DNA from: Lutibacter oricola
GTDB taxonomy: Bacteria > Bacteroidota > Bacteroidia > Flavobacteriales > Flavobacteriaceae
Length of the DNA stretch: 64,000 bases
Direction: 5' to 3'
NCBI RefSeq assembly: GCF_900106565.1
Contig: NZ_FNNJ01000001.1
Span: forward strand, 496,001 to 560,000
Shown here piece by piece: positions 45,678 to 53,661 of the stretch (the stretch's first letter is position 1; each line of letters opens with the position of its first letter). The notes beneath the pieces were generated by a model that was not told the DNA's origin, ran no database searches, and was given only the letters and a program-made list of their open reading frames with translations. The position numbers were made by a program, and so were the translations under genes.

Positions 45678-46811
45678 ATGAATTTCAATAAAATTCTTAT
45701 AGTGCTATTCTTTCCAGTTTGGGTGTTTTTCCAAAGTGGAGAGAGTAGTTATTCTTCAGAATTTAAAAAAATAGAACACGAAATAACGGTAGCTCATCCA
45801 GGAAATGAGGATAACGGATTGGAGCAATCGACACTTGTTGAGGTTAGAAATAAAAAAGGAATGGCGGTTGAATTCTATATGAATGTAGAATCTGTTATTT
45901 GTGTAAAAAGTGTTTGTAAAGTTGTGCCTGTTCGTATTTTTTGGAACAATCTTGGTGAATATCAAAAGTATGAGTTAGATAAAGGTGTAACATTAGAAAA
46001 GTACGAAGCTGATCTTTTTGAAAAGCAAGATTATGTAAAATTACATAGCATACTTTCAAATTTAGATTCGCCATTTAAAAATGTAAGAATTGATGAAATT
46101 TTAACTGTTGCAGATGAAACGCATAATGATGTTGATGCGGTTTCTGGTGCCACAGCATTGGAGTTAGATGAAGAAGATACAGTGCCTGGCGCTGCTTTAA
46201 CTTGTTTTACACTTTGGCATTGGGCACACGGTGATATTGAAACTATTATTAGAAATTTTACAGGTAAATCATTAAAAAAACAAGTTTTTAAAAACTATTT
46301 AACTTCAATAAAAGAGAATGAACAATTGTTTGCAATTGAGCAATTGTTAGAAACAAAAAACTACAAAAAGAACCTTGTTGATGCGGTTATTAACGAAACT
46401 TCAAAAAATGATAATTTATTAAGAAGTACTTTCAAATATATTAACAACGCTTCTGATAAAAAATACTTTCAGGCTATTGAAAAACTGTTTTTAAAAGGAA
46501 ATGAAAAACAAAAAATAATAGCTTTAAATTCTCTTTTAAATAGCAAAAGAAGTGTTTCTTCAAAATATTTAGATGGTTTAAGTAAAGAGGTTTTATCATT
46601 AAAAACATACCAAGAAATTTCTATTTTTTTGAGATTAATGAAAGCTAAAAATTCTAATTCTCAAGAAGTAATAAAACATACCATTCCATTATTAGACAAA
46701 GATTTATTAATTGCCAGAAGTGTTTATTGGTTTTTAAAAGATAAAAATTTATCCGATAAACAACAAAAAAAACTAGCTGTGTTTTATTCTAAAAACAAGA
46801 ATCAACTATAA
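45678..46811 (+). CDS. Exported protein with FMN-binding-like DAVSGAT motif and helical repeats
   Basis: A 377-residue protein with an N-terminal hydrophobic segment (IVLFFPVWVFF). I do not recognise a named family. Residues 153-159 read DAVSGAT, which fits the D-x-x-S/T-G-A-T/S motif where FMN is attached through a phosphoester bond to threonine (Thr159), as in NqrC-type domains. VPGAALTCFTLWHWAHG follows. Two cysteines (75 and 80) lie upstream. Residues about 200-377 are a run of helical pairs resembling HEAT-type repeats. Between a FAD oxidoreductase and a transporter, an electron-transfer or assembly role is possible. A covalent flavin would need ApbE, which is not in the window. Confidence 0.6.
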   Translation: MNFNKILIVLFFPVWVFFQSGESSYSSEFKKIEHEITVAHPGNEDNGLEQSTLVEVRNKKGMAVEFYMNVESVICVKSVCKVVPVRIFWNNLGEYQKYELDKGVTLEKYEADLFEKQDYVKLHSILSNLDSPFKNVRIDEILTVADETHNDVDAVSGATALELDEEDTVPGAALTCFTLWHWAHGDIETIIRNFTGKSLKKQVFKNYLTSIKENEQLFAIEQLLETKNYKKNLVDAVINETSKNDNLLRSTFKYINNASDKKYFQAIEKLFLKGNEKQKIIALNSLLNSKRSVSSKYLDGLSKEVLSLKTYQEISIFLRLMKAKNSNSQEVIKHTIPLLDKDLLIARSVYWFLKDKNLSDKQQKKLAVFYSKNKNQL

Positions 46812-46828
46812 ACTAAACTAACTGAATT

Positions 46829-48253
46829 ATGATTACTTTTTTAATTTGTATAGGAGTGCTAATTGCAGGCTATTTTATATATGGAACCTATGTAGAACGT
46901 AAATTTGAAATAGATATAAACAGAAAAACTCCAGCAATTACTAAAGAAGATGGAGTAGATTATGTGCCATTAAAACTTCGAAAAATATTTTTAATTCAAT
47001 TTTTAAACATTGCAGGGCTAGGACCAATATTTGGAGCCATAGCTGGAGCACTTTGGGGACCAGTTGCTTTTATTTGGATTGTTTTTGGGTGCATTTTTGC
47101 AGGTTCAGTACACGATTATTTTTCAGGAATGTTGTCAATTAGACACGATGGTGAAAGTATTCCAGAAATTGTAGGTACCTATTTAGGAAATGGAGTTAAA
47201 CATTTTATGCGAATTTTTGCAGTAGTATTACTTATTTTAGTTGGAGTGGTTTTTGTTAAAGGCCCGGCAACAATTTTACAAGAACTAACAGGGGTAAGTG
47301 TAACCATTTTAGTAGCAGTTATTTTTGTTTACTATTTATTAGCTACAATGATACCTATTGATAAATTGATAGGTAAAATATATCCAATTTTTGGATTATC
47401 ATTATTAATAATGGCAGTTGGGTTATTTATTGCTGTAATGTTTCAAGGTTATACAATTCCCGAATTAACTCCAGAGAATTTAATTAATATGCATAGCAAT
47501 CCAGATAAATATCCAATATTTCCAATGTTGTTTATTACCATTGCTTGTGGTGCAATTTCTGGGTTTCACGCAACACAATCCCCATTAATGGCGCGTTGTA
47601 TTTCGAACGAGGCTCATGGTAAAAAAATATTTTTTGGAGCAATGATTACAGAAGGTATTGTAGCTTTAATTTGGGCGGCTGTTGCAATGGCATTTTTTGG
47701 AGGCGTTAGAGAGTTAGGCGCAACAATGGCAGAAGAAGGTCATAATGCGGCTTGGGCTGTAAACATTATTTGTAACACAATGCTTGGTAAAATAGGCGGA
47801 ATTTTAGCAATTTTTGGAGTGGTTGCAGCTCCAATTACTTCAGGAGATACAGCTTTTAGAAGTGCGCGTTTAACTATTGCAGATTCTTTTAATATCAATC
47901 AAGGTAGTTTAGTAAAAAGATTAATGGTTACCATTCCTATATTTTTAATAGGTTTAGCATTAACTCAAATCAACTTTGCTATTATTTGGAGGTATTTTGG
48001 ATGGTCTAATCAAATGTTAGCAACCATTGTACTTTGGGCAGCAGCAGTATATATGAAAACTCAAGGTAAAAAAGCCTGGTTTATTTTAATTCCTGCAGCT
48101 TTTATGACTGCAGTAGTAACCACTTATATATTGGTTGCTCCAGAAGGATTTCAATTAAATTATACGTTGTCATATTCAGTAGGAATACTAGTTTCATTAG
48201 TGTTAGCTGCTTGGTTTGTATTTTCAAAAGTTGACATAGAAAAGCACAAGTAA
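46829..48253 (+). CDS. CstA-family carbon starvation transporter, short form
   Basis: A 474-residue inner-membrane protein with about 12-13 hydrophobic segments. The opening GYFIYGTYVERKF, FLNIAGLGPIFGAIAGALWGP, GSVHDYFSGMLSIRHDGES and ISGFHATQSPLMARC are hallmarks of the CstA family. Characterised members import peptides or pyruvate during starvation. At 474 aa it is the short form, against about 700 for E. coli CstA. It is the only transporter in 55 kb of polysaccharide genes and lies 17 bases after the flavin-motif gene. Uptake of a product of this locus (for example a sugar acid) is speculative. Confidence 0.9.
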   Translation: MITFLICIGVLIAGYFIYGTYVERKFEIDINRKTPAITKEDGVDYVPLKLRKIFLIQFLNIAGLGPIFGAIAGALWGPVAFIWIVFGCIFAGSVHDYFSGMLSIRHDGESIPEIVGTYLGNGVKHFMRIFAVVLLILVGVVFVKGPATILQELTGVSVTILVAVIFVYYLLATMIPIDKLIGKIYPIFGLSLLIMAVGLFIAVMFQGYTIPELTPENLINMHSNPDKYPIFPMLFITIACGAISGFHATQSPLMARCISNEAHGKKIFFGAMITEGIVALIWAAVAMAFFGGVRELGATMAEEGHNAAWAVNIICNTMLGKIGGILAIFGVVAAPITSGDTAFRSARLTIADSFNINQGSLVKRLMVTIPIFLIGLALTQINFAIIWRYFGWSNQMLATIVLWAAAVYMKTQGKKAWFILIPAAFMTAVVTTYILVAPEGFQLNYTLSYSVGILVSLVLAAWFVFSKVDIEKHK

Positions 48254-48283
48254 AATATGGCTTTATAAGTATACAAACTATAT

Positions 48284-48306
48284 ACTTTAACTGTTTTTGT
48301 TAAAGT
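48284..48306 (+). terminator. Hairpin after the transporter gene
   Basis: A perfect 8-bp stem (ACTTTAAC with GTTAAAGT) and a 7-base loop lie 31 bases after the stop. No immediate T-tract follows, so it may be a weak terminator or attenuator. Confidence 0.35.
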
Positions 48307-48454
48307 GTGTAAATGCTTTTTATTCTGGTTTTCAGCGGTTTATAATCTTTTTTTCTAAAGCTTAAAAAATAGTTAATTATAGTTTAAGTAAATTTTAAAA
48401 AACATATCTACTATAAACAAAATCATATGTTTATTTCAGTGATAAGCTTATTTC

Positions 48455-48462
48455 TAACTTTG
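48455..48462 (+). promoter_or_regulatory. Possible Bacteroidetes -7 promoter box
   Basis: TAACTTTG matches TAnnTTTG 40 bases upstream of the sulfatase at 48502, inside a 248-base gap after the transporter gene. The -33 element is not clear. Confidence 0.4.
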
Positions 48463-48501
48463 TTTTACTAAAGTGTAGGATATTAATTATTGAAATAAAT
48501 T

Positions 48502-50094
48502 ATGAAAAATTTAAAGTTTTTAATCGCCATAGGTTTAATCTCATTGGTTTCTTGTGCTCAAAAAGAGAAAGAAGAAAAACAAGATGAGCGTCCAAATATC
48601 ATTTTTTTATTATCTGATGATCAAACTAGCATAGCTACTGGTTGCTACGGAAACGATCAAGTAGTTACTCCAAATATGGATAATTTAGCTGCAGACGGAA
48701 TTCTATTTGCAAACCATTACAACACTACTTCAATTTGCATGGCAAGTAGAGCTAGTATTATGACAGGTATGTATGAGTATAAAACAGGTTGTAATTTTAT
48801 GCACGGATCGTTACGTAAAGAGAAATTTCAAAAATCGTATCCAGTAATTTTAAGGCAAGCAGGTTATTTTACAGGTTTTGCGGGTAAATTTGGGTTTCCA
48901 GTTTCTGATGAAGAGGGTTGGGATGATAAAAATATGAAAGTAATTCCTGCAGATGAATTTGATATGTGGGGTGGTGGTCCAGGACAAACTCAATATGCAA
49001 CAGCAAAAAATCCTTCAATAGCAAAGTACGCTAAAGAATATCCGCATAGTACAAGAGCATATGGTGCTTGGGCAAATGATTTTATTTCTGAAGCAAAAAA
49101 GTCTGGTAAACCATTTTGTATGTCTATTAGCTTTAAAGCACCTCATTTACCATTTACACCAGATAAGTATTTCGATTATGTGTATGAAAATAAGAAGTAC
49201 AAAAAACCAGCTAATTATGGTGCAGAAAATGCTCAGCATTTATCACCACAAGCAAAATCTGGGCGTCAATACAATAGTTATAATTTTTGGCGAGATTCCG
49301 AAGAAAACTATCAAGAAGCAATTTCAAAATACAATCAGTTAATTCACGGAGTTGATTATGTGTTAGGAATGATTCGTAAATCGTTAAAAGAACAAGGTGT
49401 TGATAAAAATACTATTATAATTTTTACCAGCGACAACGGTTATAGCTGTGGAGCACATAATTTTGGAGGTAAAGTATTGCCTTATGAAGAAGCTTCGAAA
49501 TCACCTTTAATTATTTACGACCCAAGAGTGCCTAAAAATAAAAGAGGTCAAAAACGTGAAATTGTTACTGCAAATATAGATATGGCACCAACAATTTTAA
49601 CCTATGCAGGTGTTAATATTCCTGAAAATATGGATGGTGAAAACTTGATTCCATTAATTAATAAATCAAAAGGAATCAACCGTGAAACAGTTGCTTTAAC
49701 AAATATGTGGGGTAATGATGAAATTCAAGCAATGTCGGTAGTTTCAAAAGATTGGAAATATATTTATTGGCAATACGCAAACGAAAAAATGCAACCTGTT
49801 GAAGAACTTTTTAATATTGGGAATGATCGTTTAGAAATGAATAATGTCGCTAATAATTCAACTTATAATAAGCAACTGAATAGAATGAGAAAGCTATATG
49901 ATAAGCAATTACAACATATAGAAAGTAGTGCTTTGAATTATAACGATTATAAGAAATACGGAATTCTATTTGATAGAAGTGCCAAAGCTTCAGATAAAAA
50001 AGAATACCTAACAGGAGATTACCAAGAAGTATTAAGGTTGCAAAAAATTATGCAAGCCGAAAAGAGAAAAGCAAGTAAGAAAAAAAAGAAATAA
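48502..50094 (+). CDS. Lipoprotein sulfatase (S1), CMASR active site
   Basis: A 530-residue lipoprotein (SLVS-C18). LSDDQTSIATGCYG, formylglycine Cys79 in CMASRASIMTG, FAGKFGFP in place of GKWH, and SDNGYSCGAHNF mirror the sulfatase at 19299. GGGPGQTQY and YPHSTRAYGAW match that paralogue almost residue for residue, although this copy is lipid-anchored and 30 residues longer. The tail is lysine-rich (KRKASKKKKK). It opens the last unit of the locus, behind a possible promoter at 48455. Lipid versus soluble versions may place the same activity in two compartments. Confidence 0.93.
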   Translation: MKNLKFLIAIGLISLVSCAQKEKEEKQDERPNIIFLLSDDQTSIATGCYGNDQVVTPNMDNLAADGILFANHYNTTSICMASRASIMTGMYEYKTGCNFMHGSLRKEKFQKSYPVILRQAGYFTGFAGKFGFPVSDEEGWDDKNMKVIPADEFDMWGGGPGQTQYATAKNPSIAKYAKEYPHSTRAYGAWANDFISEAKKSGKPFCMSISFKAPHLPFTPDKYFDYVYENKKYKKPANYGAENAQHLSPQAKSGRQYNSYNFWRDSEENYQEAISKYNQLIHGVDYVLGMIRKSLKEQGVDKNTIIIFTSDNGYSCGAHNFGGKVLPYEEASKSPLIIYDPRVPKNKRGQKREIVTANIDMAPTILTYAGVNIPENMDGENLIPLINKSKGINRETVALTNMWGNDEIQAMSVVSKDWKYIYWQYANEKMQPVEELFNIGNDRLEMNNVANNSTYNKQLNRMRKLYDKQLQHIESSALNYNDYKKYGILFDRSAKASDKKEYLTGDYQEVLRLQKIMQAEKRKASKKKKK

Positions 50095-50103
50095 GAAAAT
50101 ACG

Positions 50104-51915
50104 ATGAAAAATAAATTTATTTATACAGTTTTCCTTTTGGTTTCAATAGTTTGCTTTAAGTTGAAAGCACAACAGCGACCAAAACAGCCGAATGTAATTT
50201 TTATTCTTACTGATGATCAAGGTTACGGAGATATAGCTGCACACGGCAATAAAGTAATAAAAACACCAAATTTAGACAACCTTCATAATCAATCAGTTCG
50301 ATTAACAAATTACCATACAGGTCCAACTTGCGCTCCAAGTCGTTCTGGTTTAATGAGTGGTGCTTATGGAAACAGGGCAGGTGTTTGGCATACTATAGGA
50401 GGCTGTAGTATTTTACGTGAAAAGTTTGTTGCAATGCCACAGGTTTTTAAAGAAAACGGGTATGCAACTGGTATGTTTGGAAAATGGCATTTAGGAGATG
50501 CATATCCTTATTTACCGGAAGACAGAGGTTTTGATGAAACAGTATATCATGGAGCTGGAGGAATTGGGCAAACGCCAGATTATTGGTTAAACGATTATTT
50601 TGATGATACTTATTTTAGAAATGGAACACCCGAAAAATTTAAAGGGTACTGTACGGATGTGTTTTTTGAAGAAGCAATTAAGTTTATTGAAAAGAAAAAG
50701 GATCAGCCATTTTTTGCATATATATCTACAAATGCACCGCACGGACCATTGAATCTTCCTAAAGATTATTACGATTTATATAAAAATGAAAAATCTATTA
50801 CCGATGCTCAAAAAGCATTTTATGGAATGATTACCAATATTGATGATAATATTGGAATTTTAGAAAAAAAATTAAAGCAATTAGGTATTCAAGATGATAC
50901 TATTTTAATTTTTATGACTGATAATGGTACAGCAACTGGGCATACTGTTATAAAAGGTGAAACTTATGGTTTTAATGCCGGTATGCGAGGTCATAAAGCG
51001 TCTCAATACGATGGTGGACATCGAGTGCCATTTTTTATTCGTTGGAATAATGGAGGTGTAAATGGAGGTGTTGATATTCGAAATATTACTATGAATTATG
51101 ATGTTTTGCCCACTTTAATAGATTTATGCTCGTTGTCTAAAATTGATGGGCCTGCATTTGATGGAGTAAGCTTAAAACCATTGCTAACTAAAGAAGTTAA
51201 TTCTTGGCCACATAGATATACATTTACCGATAGCAATAAAAAACAACACCCAAAAAAATGGTATAAATCTGCTGTTATGGATGATGATTGGCGTTTAATT
51301 GATGGAAAAGAATTGTATAATATTAAGAATGATGTAGGTCAAAAAATAAATGTTGCAAAAAAGTTTCCTAAGAAGTTTGAAGAAATGAAAACAGCTTATG
51401 AAAAATGGTGGAAGTATGTTTCGCAAGATTTTGGACGTTATGAAGCCTATAAAATTGGAGTTTCTCATATAAAAGAAACTACGCTTACTAATCACGATTT
51501 ACATTCTGAATCTCCACTTGCTTGGAATCAGTCATATATACGTGATCCATATTACAAGAAAAAACCAGCAATACCACAAGGTTATTGGATGATTGATGTT
51601 CAACAACGAGGAGAGTATGAAATTGAATTAAGAAGATGGCCAAAAGAAGCCAACTTAGCTATGAATGCAACAGTTCCTCAGCAAGGAATTAGAACAAAAT
51701 GGACAGATATTCGTCCTGTGGGAATTCAGCTTAATTTTAAAAAAGCAACTCTAAAAATAGAAGGAATATTACAAGAGCAAGAGGTTGATATGTCTAAAAA
51801 ATCTGTGAAGTTTAAAGCTTTTCTATCTAAAGGAAGGCAGCAAATGCAAGCATATTTTACCAATGATAAAAATGAGGATTTAGCTTCTTTTTACCTATAT
51901 ATCACAAAAAAGTAG
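50104..51915 (+). CDS. Secreted sulfatase (S1) with C-terminal beta-domain, CAPSR active site
   Basis: A 603-residue enzyme with a type I signal ending KLKAQ. TDDQGYGDIAAHG, formylglycine Cys76 in CAPSRSGLMSG, MFGKWHLGD, HGAGGIGQTPDYW and TDNGTATGH follow the sulfatase at 17809. After the catalytic fold comes an extra domain (about 495-603) starting GYWMIDVQQRGEYEIELRRW and made of alternating strands, possibly a carbohydrate-binding or dimerisation sandwich. It is 9 bases downstream of the previous sulfatase. Substrate position is unknown. Confidence 0.92.
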   Translation: MKNKFIYTVFLLVSIVCFKLKAQQRPKQPNVIFILTDDQGYGDIAAHGNKVIKTPNLDNLHNQSVRLTNYHTGPTCAPSRSGLMSGAYGNRAGVWHTIGGCSILREKFVAMPQVFKENGYATGMFGKWHLGDAYPYLPEDRGFDETVYHGAGGIGQTPDYWLNDYFDDTYFRNGTPEKFKGYCTDVFFEEAIKFIEKKKDQPFFAYISTNAPHGPLNLPKDYYDLYKNEKSITDAQKAFYGMITNIDDNIGILEKKLKQLGIQDDTILIFMTDNGTATGHTVIKGETYGFNAGMRGHKASQYDGGHRVPFFIRWNNGGVNGGVDIRNITMNYDVLPTLIDLCSLSKIDGPAFDGVSLKPLLTKEVNSWPHRYTFTDSNKKQHPKKWYKSAVMDDDWRLIDGKELYNIKNDVGQKINVAKKFPKKFEEMKTAYEKWWKYVSQDFGRYEAYKIGVSHIKETTLTNHDLHSESPLAWNQSYIRDPYYKKKPAIPQGYWMIDVQQRGEYEIELRRWPKEANLAMNATVPQQGIRTKWTDIRPVGIQLNFKKATLKIEGILQEQEVDMSKKSVKFKAFLSKGRQQMQAYFTNDKNEDLASFYLYITKK

Positions 51916-52045
51916 TTAAAAAACCATTTGTTACTTGTTTTACAACAATAGTGGTTATATATCCACTTAAGATTTTATTATTTAGCAGTCTGAAAAATAG
52001 ATGTTAAAAAGCAGTTAAATGCTTGATTATTAATAGTAAATAAAA

Positions 52046-53629
52046 ATGAAAAATTCAAAAATAAAAGATATGCAATTTAGTTTTCTTAGGAAACTTGTTT
52101 TAATGGTAGTAGTTGTTAGTATTGTAGGTGTTACAAATACTAAAGCTCAAGAAAAATTTAAGAAAAATTGGGAGTCATTGAGTAAAGTTAATGAGCAACC
52201 AGAATGGTTTAGAGATGCAAAATTTGGAATTTATGCCCATTGGGGCCCAGTCTCAAATGCATTTGTTGGTGCAGATCCTGATACTTGGTATGCAGGATGG
52301 CACGGAATGAAAATGTATGTTGATGGTAAAAAAGTTCCTACTAAAAATGGTAAGCCAACAACTAATTATATTCATCATAAAAAGAAGTATGGAGATCCTA
52401 AAAGACATGGATATACTGAAATAATTGAGGAGTTTAAACCAACTGGTTTTGATGCAAAAGTTTGGGCAGAATTATTTGAAGCATCAGGAGCTAAGTTTGC
52501 TGGACCAGTAGCAATGCACCATGATAATTTTGCAATGTGGGATGCAAAATCTACGCGTTGGAATTCTATGAATTACGGAGGAATTGACCCTTCAGCAGCT
52601 TTGAAAAAAGAAATTGAAGCTAGAGGAATGAAATTTATGGGATCTTTTCACCATGCATTTACTTGGCAATATTTTGCACCAGCTCATAAATATGGAGGTG
52701 TAAACCCAAAAGATTATGATTTATATACAAATCCACATAGTTTAGATTCTGAAACGCCAGATAAAGATTTTTATGATCAATGGTGGGCTAAATTGAAAGA
52801 GTTTATCGATGTATATGAGCCAGATGTAATTTGGTTTGACTGGTGGTTAGAAAATATGACAGATGAATGTAGACAAGAATTTTTAGCATATTATTATAAT
52901 AAAGGAATTGAGTGGAATAAAGATGTAGTGGTATGTTATAAAGAAAGTACTTTTCCAGAAGAAACTGCAATTAAAGATTACGAAAGAGGGCGTCCAAATC
53001 AACCAAAAGAACAAGTTTGGTTAACGGATACTTCACCAGGTCAATGGTTTTACCGTCCGGGAGCTAAGTTTAAAACACCTAACGAATTAATTGATATTTT
53101 AATTGATATTGTTGCTAAAAATGGATCAATGTTATTAAATGTGCCACCAAACCCAGATGGTTCAATTCCAGAAGAAATGGCTTCTTTATTAAAAGAAATG
53201 GGAGCTTGGTTAAAAATAAATGGAGATGCTATTTTTAAAACAAGACCTTGGACAGTTTTTGGTGAAGGACCAACTCGTTTACCAGAAGGAGGGCATAAAA
53301 TAGAAAAACTTAAAATTGAGTATAAAAACTCTGATATACGTTACACAAAAAAATCTGATAAAGAGTTTTATGCCATTGTAATGGATGCTCCAAAAGGCGA
53401 AACAATTTTAAAAACATTAAGTACTGATATTGGTGTATTAAATTCAAAAATTTTAAATATTGAATTATTAGGTAGCAATGAGAAAATTTCTTGGGAAAGA
53501 GATAGTAGAGGATTGGTTATAAAAGCACCAAAATCTGTACCTTCGCAATATGCACATGCGTATAAAATTACATTAGAAGGATATACTGAAAATAATATTG
53601 GTGGGGATGTTGATACGCATGTAGACTAA
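52046..53629 (+). CDS. Secreted GH29 alpha-L-fucosidase/alpha-L-galactosidase-type enzyme, second copy
   Basis: A 527-residue enzyme. A start at Met9 (52070, MQFSFLRKL) gives a tidier signal peptide ending NTKAQ. GH29 marks are FRDAKFGIYAHWGPVS, AMHHDNFAMW, TRWNSMN, and VIWFDWWLEN with probable nucleophile Asp265, then MLLNVPPNPDGSIP and a C-terminal beta-domain. Against the copy at 37692 it has an insertion near 85-110 (MKMYVDGKKVPTKNGK) and no lipobox. A 130-base gap precedes it, with no gene or clear signal. It lies between two sulfatases, implying a sulfated L-sugar substrate; that is inference. Confidence 0.9.
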   Translation: MKNSKIKDMQFSFLRKLVLMVVVVSIVGVTNTKAQEKFKKNWESLSKVNEQPEWFRDAKFGIYAHWGPVSNAFVGADPDTWYAGWHGMKMYVDGKKVPTKNGKPTTNYIHHKKKYGDPKRHGYTEIIEEFKPTGFDAKVWAELFEASGAKFAGPVAMHHDNFAMWDAKSTRWNSMNYGGIDPSAALKKEIEARGMKFMGSFHHAFTWQYFAPAHKYGGVNPKDYDLYTNPHSLDSETPDKDFYDQWWAKLKEFIDVYEPDVIWFDWWLENMTDECRQEFLAYYYNKGIEWNKDVVVCYKESTFPEETAIKDYERGRPNQPKEQVWLTDTSPGQWFYRPGAKFKTPNELIDILIDIVAKNGSMLLNVPPNPDGSIPEEMASLLKEMGAWLKINGDAIFKTRPWTVFGEGPTRLPEGGHKIEKLKIEYKNSDIRYTKKSDKEFYAIVMDAPKGETILKTLSTDIGVLNSKILNIELLGSNEKISWERDSRGLVIKAPKSVPSQYAHAYKITLEGYTENNIGGDVDTHVD

Positions 53630-53661
53630 ATAGAGTTTATACACAAAATCAATAAAACAAT

